Shown: positions 1-11,477 of the stretch, piece by piece
Position numbering within the stretch: the stretch's first letter is position 1
Layout: every line of letters begins with the position of its first letter
NCBI GenBank assembly: GCA_021397835.1
Contig: JAJFZO010000433.1
Coordinates: forward strand, 496,001 to 560,000
Length of the DNA stretch: 64,000 bases
Reading direction: 5' to 3'
From: Moringa oleifera
Lineage: Eukaryota > Streptophyta > Magnoliopsida > Brassicales > Moringaceae
Translations under genes and position numbers: made by a program
The notes under the pieces: model-generated
What the model saw: the letters and a program-made list of their open reading frames with translations, nothing else
The model's database searches: none
Told to the model about the DNA's origin: nothing

Positions 1-155
1 GACTCTAGCAATAAGGAAAGAATTTTCAGACACATACTGTATCCATTACAGAACAAACATATCTTATTCATAGATCTTAAAACATAGCAAAAGTGTAGCT
101 TCACCATTCTACAGCATTGATTTTACAAAATGACATTTGCAGCTTATTCTCAGGA

Positions 156-3100
156 CTATATACTGAAGAAACCTGAGCCACCACTGAGAATATCATCAAG
201 TGAAACACTTCCTATGTCTTTTCTGATAAGTGATGGACCAGCATCTTTCAGAGTCTCTTCTGATAATGTGGTTGTCACAGCAATAGATCTACAACAACAA
301 GAAATGTAACCAATTTACCAAAAGAAACATAAATTGAATTGAGAGAAAGATCAAAAACTTGGGCCACACAATATGCAAAATGTTAAGTGGAGGTAAAAAA
401 GGTTCATACCCCATATTTTGAGACAGACAAACAATTGTTATATTCAAGATAAATGGAAATTGACATCCTGAAAAGATTAGTTGGAGATGCGTATAAGCAG
501 ATTTACCTCATTTCTGCAGCTTTAGCAGCCTGCACCCCAGCTAGTGCATCTTCAATAACAATACACTGAGAGAAATAGACAAAATTCATATTTCATGGAA
601 AATCAACTCACTTGAAATTTTCAAAAGCCAGAAATACGGAAATCTCAGGTGGCGAAAACTCAAGATTAGACCATGGAAAAAGCTAAGAGGGCTAAAATTT
701 TTCAGGAAATTCTGTGATTCCGTGAGATATCCATTATATTTGAGATTATTCTAAAGAGTACCACAGAAAAAGCATATTACATGGTCAGACTTCTATGCTT
801 CAACTGAGAGAAATTGTCTTCTCTTCAAGAATTTAATATAAAAATGAGAAAATATGCAGTGATGATCACACCGTCCTTCTATATACTAAGCCCTTCAAGT
901 CAATGCAAAATCGTTGCAACTCATATCAGCAAAGATATGGCTTGAATAATCAGGTGGTACCTCACTAGGGGGAACATTTAATATCTTTGATGCAGCTAAG
1001 AAAATATCGGGAGCAGGTTTCAGATTCTCAAATGCATCTGCGGAAACAATAGCATCGAACCTGATAACAAGAGGCCAAAAATATAGTAAGAACCAAAAAT
1101 CTGTTCAGTAGTAAGGCTGACTATCATAGATTTTCACAGAATCAGTGACAACACAGTCTAAACTTTTAGTGTTTGATTATCCAACTCCAAGATGATACTT
1201 ATACCACCTACCAAACATAGCAAGGTGACATACTTGCACATCAGTTTTCAAAAACTCTGTGCTATTGCAGATTGTTCAAATTGGCATATGTCACAAGCTT
1301 GTCCAATATGTTCTCAATTAGTTTGTAATATGTACTTCCCTGTGAGGATGTGAGATTCTGCCAAAAGTAAGAGCCATGATTTTGATAATTGAAGAACTAT
1401 GCAAAAGCAGCAGAACAATAATACTGTGCAGGACTTGATATATTTTAGAGGCAAGTGCTAGAATTTCTATAGCAAGTACAAACAAGAATCAAAATCCAAC
1501 TTTTGTGCTCATTAAATACAAGTATGTTTGGACTTTGGAGGTCATAATGATGTAACTGTTTCTTTGCAGTCATTTGAAGAATCTGCGATCAAATTGACAT
1601 GAGTTAAAAGTTGAAACTTTCAATCTTGATCGTCGGAACATAGTCAACATAGCAGTTTATCTTTAGTGATTGCCAGAAACAAGCCAACAGTTGCAAACAA
1701 TAAGCTTATGGCCGTTATTTGATATAATTACATGATATTGAGAAGCGTAGCACATAACTAGGTCAGCTTACATTGACAATGGTAAACCAGCAGCAGCTAA
1801 ATTTGCATCCACCTTGATGCGATCAGCACTAGATGCAACAGCAACTTTTAGGCCTTTGCTTTTACACTGTTGTGAAAAACCATTAAATTGGTTACCACTA
1901 AATGAAGTAGAAAGGTAATGTCATCATACTATGTGAATCACTGGCTCACATACCTGAGAAACAAGTTCAAGGGCACCTGGGAATCCTATCCCTGAATTTG
2001 GCTTAGCATACTGCATGTCATAAGATCATGTAATGGGATCAGTATTGCCAGTAACTTCTAAACTGAATTATGTGTTTGAATAGGAATTAGTAGATAATCA
2101 CCTTATCAAGATATATCTCAAAGAACTTCTTTTTTGCAGCCTCAGGATCAAAACCTTTCACGCCCTTGACAGAAGCAACACCTCCTAAAAAGTTAGCTTC
2201 ACCTGGAAGATCACAAGTGGGTAAAACCAACAGCCTCATATCAAAACTACACTTTATACTTACACAAGAGTACATAAAGATGGAAATATTATCTTTGCAC
2301 TTAAAATTTCAAAAAGAGCTTGCAGAATGACAATGTTGATTGACAACCACTCCAAGAAGTCTTTTTCCAGAGGTCCAAATTTGTCAACCAAAATGAAAGA
2401 GTTTGTGCAGATGATATTGATATGACAATTATGCTTTACTCCTTATCTAATTAGTTATGGTGCTTCTCCTTTTGTCTCTAGGCATAGTAAAGCTGGCACT
2501 TATGTTAATGAATGCTCCTAAGGATCAAACCCAACCATCACATAATGTCAATTTCTCACCATTCTTCAGCCAATCGGGCCACTTCTGTAATTTGTAACAA
2601 GAAACCAAAATTTTGAACTCTGACTATGGTGCCAATCCCTATAATAAAATTCTAAAAACATCTTGAAAAAATGATTCACTATGTTGCCCACTTCTTTTCT
2701 ATCAAAACGTCAGTATCCACCAAAAATGGTTCTCACTTGCCAACCCCAACATCACCGAACTTCTCAAACTCACCACGTTAGAACCCAAGAATCAAATAAA
2801 TTGATTAGGGAGCAAAACTGCAGGCTTCACCAATAACAATCAATCCAATAAAATTTTGCACCTGTTCCCATGAAAGGCACAAAATCCTCCACAGTGACCT
2901 GAACTCCCATCTCCGCGAAAACATCCACGGCCGCCAGTCTAGAAAGTTCCTCGCTGTTGCAAAGCACTCCATCCATGTCAAACAGAACAGCAGACACCTT
3001 ACCCCACTCGCTTCCAGCTGTCTCTGGCAAATTCTTCTCCTCCACACTGACAGATGCCTTCATCACCATTTTCCGCGCAAAACCTACGGGTTTCGGTCTC

Positions 3101-3225
3101 CATTCAGAGAAACAACTTGTTCTCCAGATAGCTTTCGGTCCTCTAGGATTTGAGGCAAACAAGAAGGTAAGTTTCTCAGTATGAGAGAGAGAGGGAGAGG
3201 GAGAAGATAGTAGCTTGAAAGCCAT
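156..3225 (-). CDS. SOQ1: SOQ1-like plastid HAD-hydrolase, N-terminal part (gene probably continues past left edge)
   Basis: Seven exons join in frame: 3225-2862, 2202-2102, 2010-1954, 1866-1772, 1060-961, 565-507 and 288-174 or further. The ATG at 3225 starts a Ser/Arg-rich, acid-poor stretch of about 60 residues that looks like a plastid transit peptide. A haloacid-dehalogenase domain follows: motif I FDMDGVLCNSE (residues ~82-92), motif II VASSAD, the motif III Lys in ENLKPAPDIF, and motif IV CIVIEDALAGVQAAKAAEM. In the family, SOQ1 (suppressor of quenching 1) is a thylakoid protein with stromal HAD and lumenal thioredoxin-like/NHL domains that limits sustained photoprotective quenching. 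Only the HAD part (297 residues) lies here. The last exon either splices at 173/172 (CAG then GTTTCT) towards domains outside the window, or reads five more codons to a TAG at 158-156. A stand-alone HAD phosphatase is the alternative. Confidence 0.8.
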
Positions 3226-3230
3226 GACTC

Positions 3231-4530
3231 TTTAGTGATTTTAACTGATTCCCTGTTGCTTTTGGCCGTTATATAGTGCATCCCGGTTAGACAAAATTAC
3301 CCTTCAGAGTGATGAAATTGGCTGCAACACTGATCTTGGTTTTTTAGTACTTTCTCAAACCGGTTCGTGAGGGAATGAAATTTTGATCAAGGTATCGGCA
3401 GGGAAAATTTTTGCAAAATTTTCTCTCTCTTTCCTGGAAAATGGCAGCCCTTTTTTAGTGGTGGAGACAAGGTTTTGCCTTAATTTATTGGATGAGGCAT
3501 TCAACAGTACTTTATCCATTTGGTGACCAATCTTTTCTTGATGGGCTGAGCCAATGCCAACCCATTGTGAACCCATAGAGAACAAGATTGCTCAATTTGG
3601 TATCCAAAATTTGATGGGCCGTACCATCACTAAAGACCAACCTTGAGTCCTAGGGTTACCTATGTAACGCCTCAATCAGTCCATTATCTAAATTTTTATG
3701 ATTAATTATAAGATAAATGTAAAAAAATACTTTAAGTTAAATTTATTTTGTGATTTTTAATATTTTTATTAGATCAATTATATATTTTTATTTAAATTAA
3801 ATTTTAATTTAAATGATTATACAAAATTAAAAATATTTTTGTTATTAAAGTACTATAAAAATAATTCAAATAAATTTTACATTTTTTTAATTCATTCATC
3901 AAATTTAAACAATTTATTAACTTATAATTAATTTTTTATATTTTTTTACAATTTTAGTAGTATATTTTTTTAATATATATATATTTTTTAAAAAAAATAA
4001 ATTGTTTATGATGGTAGCTTTAATGTTTATTTAAGAATTTTAAGTCATGATTTGTGTTACAAAATTTTTAATATAAGTATTTTTAATTTTTAATTTTTTG
4101 ATAAAATTTAAATTAAATCACATTAAAAATCATATATACAATTAATTCACTCAATATTTTAGAAACGCAAAATAAATAATAACTAATTTAGTTGTATTCA
4201 TATTTATCCATAATTATGTTAATGAAAAATCAAAATCTTTTATGATTGAATTTATTATTAATTTTTTATAATTTTGCGATATATTTTTTTAAAAAAAAAA
4301 TCTCAACAATTTATCCTGCTAAATTATCATGTATAGTTAGCTAGACTGCATGATATTACATACACTTACTCCTTGAACCCCACAATGGGAACATAATCAA
4401 AAAGTATAACACAAAACATCATGTAAAGCTCACATTATCTTTGAAATTTAATTAGACAGACATCCTTTCACTCTTATCCCTCATTACTGTTATGGTGGCA
4501 CCACTTCTGAACATTTGATTAATGACCTTG
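3231..4530. other. Intergenic, AT-rich
   Basis: The first ~120 bases hold the GA-rich leader and promoter side of the SOQ1-like gene, which reads leftwards. From about 3680 to 4310 the sequence is almost pure A/T with long homopolymer and (TA)n stretches and no coding potential. Part of it (about 3760-4180) resembles the spacer at 10120-10510. I see no RNA gene here. Confidence 0.6.
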
Positions 4531-4533
4531 CAC

Positions 4534-4540
4534 TATATAA
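4534..4540 (+). promoter_or_regulatory. TATA box of the secreted-peptide gene
   Basis: TATATAA lies in CACTATATAAGG, about 30 bases upstream of a plausible start of transcription near 4565. A CA/CT-rich leader follows, then a leader intron and the ATG at 4797. Spacing and context fit a plant core promoter; the start site itself is inferred. Confidence 0.6.
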
Positions 4541-4703
4541 GGCCAAAAATCGAGATTAGTTAGTCCACTAAAAGTTCGCATTCAAAGCTTCCTCTTCTCT
4601 CTAATCATGATTAAGCAATAGACACTTGGCTCATAAATTATTTCCTCTGGAGAAATTATTCATTAGCTCTATTGTAAAGCTTCAGAGAAGGGAGTAAGAT
4701 AAG

Positions 4704-4789
4704 GTATGCCAATGTAGCATTTATAAATGATTTTTCTAATTCTCAGTAACTTTCCAGTAACTTATATGGTCTTAATATTGACATTACAG
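4704..4789 (+). other. Leader (5' UTR) intron of the secreted-peptide gene
   Basis: The donor AAG|GTATGCC and the acceptor ACATTACAG|G bracket an 86-base T-rich segment that ends seven bases before the ATG at 4797. Both sites match plant consensus. The intron contains no ATG-initiated reading frame that would compete with the main start. Confidence 0.65.
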
Positions 4790-4796
4790 GCTAATC

Positions 4797-5093
4797 ATGA
4801 AGATGGTAGTCATCGCTCTCTGTGTTCTTGGACTCCTATCATTTCATCTTCAAGCTTATGCCATTAGATCAACAATGGAGGATGCGAAGGAGAAATCTGT
4901 TTTTCGAAAATTACCAAATGCAGCATCCATGACAGTGCCAGCACTTGATGCCAACGATGAGAGCGAAACCAGCAGCAGCAGTGAAGATGAGACGAACAAC
5001 AGCTATGGAAGTTATGGTAATCCTTCTGGGTCATCAACTGAAAATCATCATGTCTACGCAAATGATGGCCAACCTGTTCCAGGGCATAAGTAA
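4797..5093 (+). CDS. Small secreted acidic/Ser-rich peptide precursor, unrecognised family
   Basis: A complete 98-residue frame with a clear signal peptide: hydrophobic core VVIALCVLGLLSFHLQAYA, likely cleavage after AYA near residue 22. The mature part has a variable middle, an acidic/Ser run (DESETSSSSEDE, residues ~54-65), and a Tyr/Gly/Ser-rich C-terminus with SYGSYGNPSGSSTENHH and a terminal PVPGHK. There are no cysteines after the signal region. This layout (signal, variable spacer, short conserved-looking C-terminal block) is that of post-translationally processed plant signalling peptides, but I do not recognise CLE, CEP, IDA, PSY, RGF or CIF motifs. A TATA box, a spliced leader and an AATAAG-like poly(A) signal near 5246 support a real gene. 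The function is unknown. Confidence 0.7.
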   Translation: MKMVVIALCVLGLLSFHLQAYAIRSTMEDAKEKSVFRKLPNAASMTVPALDANDESETSSSSEDETNNSYGSYGNPSGSSTENHHVYANDGQPVPGHK

Positions 5094-5385
5094 TCTGTTA
5101 TATATGGAGAAGAAGATGGAGTAAACATATATATCTATGTATGCTGAGATGGGTAATCTGCAGAATTAAGTACACTTATGCTAGTGGAATATAACTTATA
5201 GTGCATCTCTTGTATGTAAAATCAAGGTTGTAGTAGCTGCAATGGAATAAGCCTTGTTCCCTTTAATCAGGAATACTTACTTGCTCTTTCTGCATCATTG
5301 AGTGCATCAGTTAGTTGCTGATGGAGAATCCAGTTCTCTCTACTTTGCAAGAACCCATATACAATTTGCAGCAAAGGCTTTATCA

Positions 5386-7389
5386 TTACCAGAAGTCCTT
5401 GCATGAACATGTTCCATTCTTGAAATGATGGTATCGAACACGATCCCTCAGAATGATCTCCCTCTTATAAACTCTTGACATAAGCTTGGCTGCAGAATGA
5501 CAGTCCTCACATACCCTTAAGTTGTTCACTACCCGGATGATTGTTCCTGGTTTTGTGTTAAGGAATCCAAATGCAATAGCAAGCTTTTCGCTATGGTACT
5601 TCAATGTGGATTCCTTCTCCTCTTCTTCGATGTCAAGCAAAACTTGGGAGATGTTTGGTGAATAACCTTCCTTCTGCAACCTCTCAATGATCCTCTCCAA
5701 CATCAAGTGAATCTCCTTCGCTTGTTGGTGTGATGTATCACCTGTTTTGAACTCATGAACATAGCCATTTAATTCGATAAGGCTGCTTCCAGTAATTGTC
5801 TTTACGCCCCTATTCTTCATCAATTTTCTGACTTCTGCAACATCATCCCATCTCCCAGCTTTTGCGTATATGTTTGATAGCAATGAGTAACGACCACTAT
5901 TTAGTGGATCCATTTCAAGCAAGATCTTCCCTGATCTCTCACCCACTTCAACATTTCCATGTATCCTGCAAGCACCCAAGAGTGCTCCCCAAACAGCGGC
6001 GTTGGGCTCCATTGGCATGGAACCAATTAGCTCCTCTGCCTCGGCCAAGAGGCCTGCTCTTCCCAAGAGATCAACCACACAACCATAATGCTCAATTTGT
6101 GGTTCAATATCATACACTTTTCCCATTGAATTCAGTATCTCCATACCTCTATCAACCAATCCTGCATGAGCACAAGCATTTAGTACACAAACAAAAGTAG
6201 TCCCATTTGGTCTCATCTTTTCCCTCTGCATTTTAGAGAAGAGCTCAATAGCATCATCTGCTCGGCCGTGCGTGGCTAGCCCTCCAATCATGGCATTCCA
6301 GGAGAAGATTTCTTTCTCCTTCATGTCCCCAAAAACATCCCATGCCAAGTCAATACACCCACATTTAGCATACATATCCACCAGTGCAGTACCTAGAACT
6401 GCATCCAATTTGATAGAATTTTTTCTTGCAAAAGCATGAACCCATCTGCCTTGATCAAGTGCTCCCAGATTAGCACATGCAGCAAGCACGCTTGACAAGA
6501 TAAACTTTCTAGGCCTAACGTTCTCTCTTTGCATTTCATTGAATATCTCCAAGGCCTCTCTGTAACACCCTCCATTGATATAACAATCAACCATGGCACT
6601 CCAAGAAATCTCATCTTTTTCACTCATAACATCGAACAACTTTCTTGCATCTTCAGTCATACCACACCTAGCAAACCCGCTTATCATTGCATTCCATGAA
6701 CCAACATTTCTCTTTGGCATTTTCTCAAATAACTCACGAGCACCTTCAACATCTCCACATTTTAGGTACCCATCAATCATCGCATTCCCGCATATAACAT
6801 CAGATTCCCCATCTTCGTCAAGCATTCGCCGCGCCTCTACTACACGCCCAAAAGATGCATACATCTGAATTCCAGCACTTCTTATATGCCCATCTCTGTT
6901 GAGTCCCTGTTTCACCATACGTCCATGGACTTGCACCCCTTCCTCAGCCGCTTGCCCAACACTGCAAGCCTTAAACAATGTAGGATAAGTAAACTTGTTA
7001 GCCCTAGAATCTGCAGCAACCATCTTACAGTACAAAAGCACAACCTTCCACGGCTCGTCGTGCTGCAAGCACCCTTGAAGCACACTGTTCCATACGAACA
7101 CATTGGGTTTGTGGACATGATCAAACACCTTCAACGCAAAGCCCAAGTTCCCCAACTGAGGATTCGCATAGCACTTCACCAAGGTGCCAGCTACGTAGTG
7201 GTCTTGAAAGTGTCCGCTCTTTACTACCACAGCGTGAGCTTGCTTGAGAAGCTGCAAAGACGTGCTGCATTTTGTGTTAAGGAGATCGAGGATCGCTCGC
7301 TGTGAGAGCTTGGATGTGGGTGTGCTCCCTGTCGAGCAGTCTTCCGTTTTCAGATGAGGAAGAAGAATTGTGGCCTTCGTTGTGCCCAT
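5386..7389 (-). CDS. PLS-class pentatricopeptide repeat protein, E/DYW subgroup (ends DFW)
   Basis: An intronless 667-residue frame. From about residue 80 come alternating P, L and S repeats with typical phrases (VFVWNSVLQGC, NVGSWNAMISGFARCG, GTALVDMYAKCG, IFSWNAMIGGLATHG). E/E+ motifs and a C-terminal DYW deaminase-like domain follow. In the latter the HxE signature is HSEKLA (H599, E601), the metal-binding pair is CEDCH (C627, C630), and a second Cys pair lies in CSC (661, 663). The protein ends DFW rather than DYW. In this family such proteins bind organellar RNA and drive C-to-U editing at one or a few sites, in plastids or mitochondria. The N-terminus (MGTTKATILLPHL) is compatible with organelle import but not diagnostic. 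The target RNA cannot be deduced here without the repeat code and organelle sequences. Confidence 0.93.
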   Translation of the reverse strand: MGTTKATILLPHLKTEDCSTGSTPTSKLSQRAILDLLNTKCSTSLQLLKQAHAVVVKSGHFQDHYVAGTLVKCYANPQLGNLGFALKVFDHVHKPNVFVWNSVLQGCLQHDEPWKVVLLYCKMVAADSRANKFTYPTLFKACSVGQAAEEGVQVHGRMVKQGLNRDGHIRSAGIQMYASFGRVVEARRMLDEDGESDVICGNAMIDGYLKCGDVEGARELFEKMPKRNVGSWNAMISGFARCGMTEDARKLFDVMSEKDEISWSAMVDCYINGGCYREALEIFNEMQRENVRPRKFILSSVLAACANLGALDQGRWVHAFARKNSIKLDAVLGTALVDMYAKCGCIDLAWDVFGDMKEKEIFSWNAMIGGLATHGRADDAIELFSKMQREKMRPNGTTFVCVLNACAHAGLVDRGMEILNSMGKVYDIEPQIEHYGCVVDLLGRAGLLAEAEELIGSMPMEPNAAVWGALLGACRIHGNVEVGERSGKILLEMDPLNSGRYSLLSNIYAKAGRWDDVAEVRKLMKNRGVKTITGSSLIELNGYVHEFKTGDTSHQQAKEIHLMLERIIERLQKEGYSPNISQVLLDIEEEEKESTLKYHSEKLAIAFGFLNTKPGTIIRVVNNLRVCEDCHSAAKLMSRVYKREIILRDRVRYHHFKNGTCSCKDFW

Positions 7390-7399
7390 CTCTTCCTTC

Positions 7400-8317
7400 T
7401 TATCCAGAACTTGCTACGGCACAAGACATTATATACATGGCTACAGCTCCTTCCTCGCGAAGAATCTAATGGTACATGAAATTGTTTAAATCCAGTCACT
7501 ATTATTCAGAACTTTGAAGCTTTAGGAAAATCAAAATCGAGTCAAGCTCTGGGTCAATGGATGAGAATTTCTGCTCATCTGTGCTGATTTTTTATTTTTT
7601 TTAAAGAGACACTTATCATGATAATTTAATGAGATAAACGATTATAATTATTTTTCTTTGTTTATGTATTTTACATTAATATAATAAATTATAAAAATAT
7701 TTTTTTAAAAAATCAAACTATCATAAGATTTTGATCTTTGTACATATGATTTTATCTGATTTTATAAAAATATACTTATAGTAGTAATCAAATCTGTAAT
7801 TTATAATTTATATAAATATACTTCACAAAATCTCAATAAAAAATTTAATTCAAAACTTGAAGCATTTCTATTTTTATGTTTTGAAAATTAAATTTAAATA
7901 AAAATATTATCAATGCAGAACTAAAATTTTAAATTATAAAAATAAAACTTTGCCTTATTAAAATTATTTTAAATATATATATATATGCACATGTGAACAC
8001 TTTTGAGTTTTTGGTTTTCTATATCTATATTGTTGATATATTTCTATAACAAGCACACATTACCATATAGTTTGAGTTATAAGATTGTATGCTCAAAATT
8101 AATTTATAAATCTTGAAAACATGCTTAAATTAGAATTCTTCTCCCGCTTTTCCTTAAAAAGATCAAAAATTAAATCTTACCCTAAAATTCTCAAAATCCA
8201 ACAAAAAAAAAAAAGGACATGCCATAAGAAACTACCCCTTATAACATACCATATCATCGTCATCTTCAACATTTTTATTTTTCGTAAAAATTCAAAGCTC
8301 TTCCTAGCTAGTTAAAA
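7400..8317. other. Divergent spacer between PPR and pectinesterase genes
   Basis: This region separates the PPR gene, which reads left, from the first pectinesterase, which reads right. About 7590-8110 is AT-rich with runs of A and T and a short (TA)n at ~7973-7985. A TATATAATG-like box on the minus strand near 7425 could serve the PPR gene. No further gene is visible. Confidence 0.5.
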
Positions 8318-9879
8318 ATGTACCTTATTCCACCATTTTTGCTCATCTTCATCACAGTCTTAGGTACTAATTCTTTTGTTTTCTCCGAAGCCGAGGATTG
8401 CAAAGGTGGAAATCATCCCCACGGAGTTGCACACACCATTGTTGTCGATAAATCCGGTCGAGGAAGCTTCAAAACGATTCAATCCGCCATTAATTCCATT
8501 CCTTCGAATAATGATCGGTGGATCAAAGTTAGAATTAATCCCGGTGTCTACGTGTAATTACTAGTCTCTTTCTATTATTTTTTCATGAATATTTTACTTA
8601 TAATTAACAAGATAAGGTATGGTTGTATTTGTTTTTTTTTGAATTATAGATTATAATTCAGATTTACTTTTGTTTGGTAGGGAGCAAGTGACGATTCCAA
8701 AAGATAAACCGTGTCTTTTTCTTGAAGGGACGAATCGTGACAAAACGATAATTGCATACAATGCTCATTCTCGGACAGATGCAAGCCCTACTTTTACTTC
8801 AAATGCAGAATATATTATCGCAAAACTTATTACTTTTAAGGTATGTGTATAACATTTGATGTTAATTTTGAAGACTACTCAGTAACAGGTAAAATATGTA
8901 AATTAGATACAATATATAGTTAATTAAAAGTAATTTTTAATTAAATAATTATAATTATAATAAATAATATTTTAACGAAACAGTCTAATTTGTTATGTGG
9001 CAGAATTCGTTCAATCTTAAGTTAGACAAGCTAAATATGAGCCTAGAAGCAGCAAGCAGACAAAAGAAACAAGCAGTGGCTGCGAAGATTGGCGGAGACA
9101 AATCTGCCTTCTTGGGATGCTCTTTCTTAGGGGTACAAGACACATTATGGGATGCTGCCGGTCGCCATCTCTTCAAGAAATGCCACATTGAAGGGGCTAT
9201 AGATTTCATTTTCGGCAATGGTCAATCCATTTACCAGGTATATTAATCGCATACCATCATTATAAATTTAACTTGTAATTTTTTATGTTTTTATATTAAA
9301 TAAAACTGACCATATGATATAAGTTTAAATGTGTTGTCTGATATGCGTTCAGGATTGTCACATAGTTACTACTTCCGGAGTGGTATCACCGAGGATCAGT
9401 TATGGTTATATCACCGCACAAGGTAGATGGTCGAAGGATGATCCTAGTGGTTTTGTGTTTGCCGGCGGCAAGATTGACGGCAACACTCCGGTGTACCTAG
9501 GAAGAGCTTATGGCCCTTATTCTAGGGTTATATTTGATCACACCCACATGGGTTCCATTGTCAAGCCCGAAGGATGGGAAGCTTGGGACTATGCCGGCAA
9601 AGAGTAAGTTCCCTTTCTAATACACATATCATTGTTGTTAATTATTATAACAATATTATTATTATTATTATTATTATTATTATCATTATTATAATTGTTT
9701 GTCATAATGTTAGGTCTAAGATAATGTATGTGGAGATTAATTGCACGGGGCCGGGAGCCAAGACTTGGGATCGTATTAAATGGGAAAAGAGGCTTGATCT
9801 CGAGGACTTGAATCAATTTAGAACATTTTCGTTCATCGACAAAGAAGGTTATTGGCTTGGAAAACTACCGAGATATTAA
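8318..9879 (+). CDS. Pectinesterase, type without PMEI pro-domain (tandem copy 1)
   Basis: Five exons: 8318-8553, 8681-8840, 9004-9237, 9353-9603 and 9714-9879, giving 348 residues. A signal peptide ([17 protein letters not shown]) is followed directly by the catalytic beta-helix without an inhibitor pro-region. The signatures are GVYVEQ, QAVAAK (Q155), GVQDTLWD (Q177, D178, the general acid), DFIFGN (D199, the nucleophile) and [11 protein letters not shown] (R261). Tyr263 stands where most pectinesterases have Trp in LGRPW. The enzyme de-esterifies cell-wall homogalacturonan. Donor 1 is placed at 8554 (GTAATT), not the earlier GT at 8552, because this restores a Val codon across the junction, as the Gln does in the sister gene. 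The downstream paralogue has identical intron phases. Confidence 0.9.
9653..9690 (+). repeat. (ATT)n microsatellite in last pectinesterase intron
   Basis: About twelve ATT units, the last interrupted by TATC, lie inside the 110-base intron 4 of pectinesterase copy 1. The repeat is absent from the matching intron of copy 2, so it arose or expanded after the duplication. Confidence 0.9.
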
Positions 9880-11351
9880 TGTTGCCATGATGTTAATGTA
9901 TGCGGCACGAGCAGCATATGTGCACACAAAATTAAAACTAGGTTTGTTTATCAGTTATTTAATTTTATAGTGTTTCAAGCTTTAATTACTTTTACTACAA
10001 ACAATATCTTATTAAGCTTTCATAAATCTTATGGCTAGTTCCATTCATATAAAAAAGAATTCAAAAACATAATTGTGGGTATAATTTTTAATTAAGTTCA
10101 ATATACATATATACATATATATCTAAATTATAGTTATTTTTTAATTTAAATATTAACGTATCGATTAAATTGATTATATATTTAATTTTTTATTTTAATT
10201 TAAAGTAAATATAAAATTTTAATATTTTTAATTATTAAAATGTCTTAAAATCTACTCAAATAAATTTTATACTCTATTTTCCATTCATCCTTAATTTGAA
10301 TAATTTTTTATGAATTTTTTAAATTTTAATAAGATAAAATTTTAAAAATTATTTTTAGTCTTAAAAATTTTTGGAACTTTGTATACTTTGAAAATTTTCG
10401 AATCAAAATTTATCTTAAAATATTATTTATTTTTATTTTTATAACATTTAAATTAAATTAAGATATCATATATACAATTACTATTGTTTATTTATAAATA
10501 CAATTAATTATATAATATTTAAAATTTGTAATTAACAACCTTATGTGTAATAAATTTTTTCTTTTCAAAATAACATAGTAATTAAAACAACGTTAAAAAG
10601 ACTAGAAAGAAATTAGAAATATATTAAAGTTCTATGAAAAAAAATGAAAATTTATCATAATAAAGATATTAAAAATTTTAAAGTAAGAGTATTTGTTTAA
10701 TTATGTGAAGAATAAAAATATTATTTGAAATAATTTTTTTGGTTATTTATATTTCAATATTTTAATGAAATGAAAGTATCACATTGCCATTGAATGAACA
10801 ATATAGATAACAAATAATTATGGTGTTTTAATGTAATTAACCGTTAAAATTATAAAAAATGAAAATATTAATATTAATCATAATTTATAAAGATTTTTTA
10901 TTTATAAAATTAATATATTAGATTCTATTAGTTATAAATTCTAATTTTTTATTAAACTTGTCATTACATTTAAAATTTTAAATTATATTGATAAAAGTTA
11001 TAAATATTAATATTAATATTAAATTTAAATTTAAAATATTTTTAATGTTAATATTATTTAATATATATTGTATAACATTATTTTTTTCAATTAGAAAAAA
11101 CTGAAAAACATTCTTATCTTTGCCAGCTAGATATGTCTAAGTTTTTGGTCAGATATACATATTACTATGCGAAGCATATATTTGTCATCCACAAATTAAT
11201 CCTTTTAATTTTAATCTTTGAAAAAAAGTTACAAATTTATTAAAGTAATTTCTTTCCAGATAAGTTTAGATTGCAATCCGTTCATCTTCAGAAAAAAATT
11301 AAAAATAAATACAAATGGAAAAAATAGTTACCATAACATTGAATATCAAAA

Positions 11352-11388
<37 letters not shown>

Positions 11389-11477
11389 CAAGTTGTTAAT
11401 CATGATCATCATCTTCAACATCTTCACCAATTTCGTTCATTATAACATTTGTGAAAATTGAGAATTTCGAATCAAAA
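9880..11477. other. AT-rich spacer between tandem pectinesterases
   Basis: About 10080-11100 is nearly pure A/T with no open coding signal. Its part from 10120 to 10510 shows patchy similarity to 3760-4180, which suggests an old dispersed element. A pure (TA)n run lies at 11359-11385, about 95 bases upstream of the second pectinesterase ATG, where it may overlap the core promoter. Confidence 0.55.
11359..11385 (+). repeat. (TA)n microsatellite upstream of pectinesterase copy 2
   Basis: An uninterrupted run of 13 TA units. It sits in the likely core-promoter region of the downstream pectinesterase and could act as, or mask, its TATA box. Confidence 0.85.

Noticed and set aside
6886..7305. 139-codon plus-strand frame opposite the PPR gene
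   Set aside because: It is antisense to a highly conserved PPR coding region and shows no protein-like features of its own.
8549..8557. Earlier GT donor at 8552 for pectinesterase copy 1
   Set aside because: It leaves the phase wrong for exon 2, whereas 8554 gives a proper Val codon and matches the phase in the sister gene.
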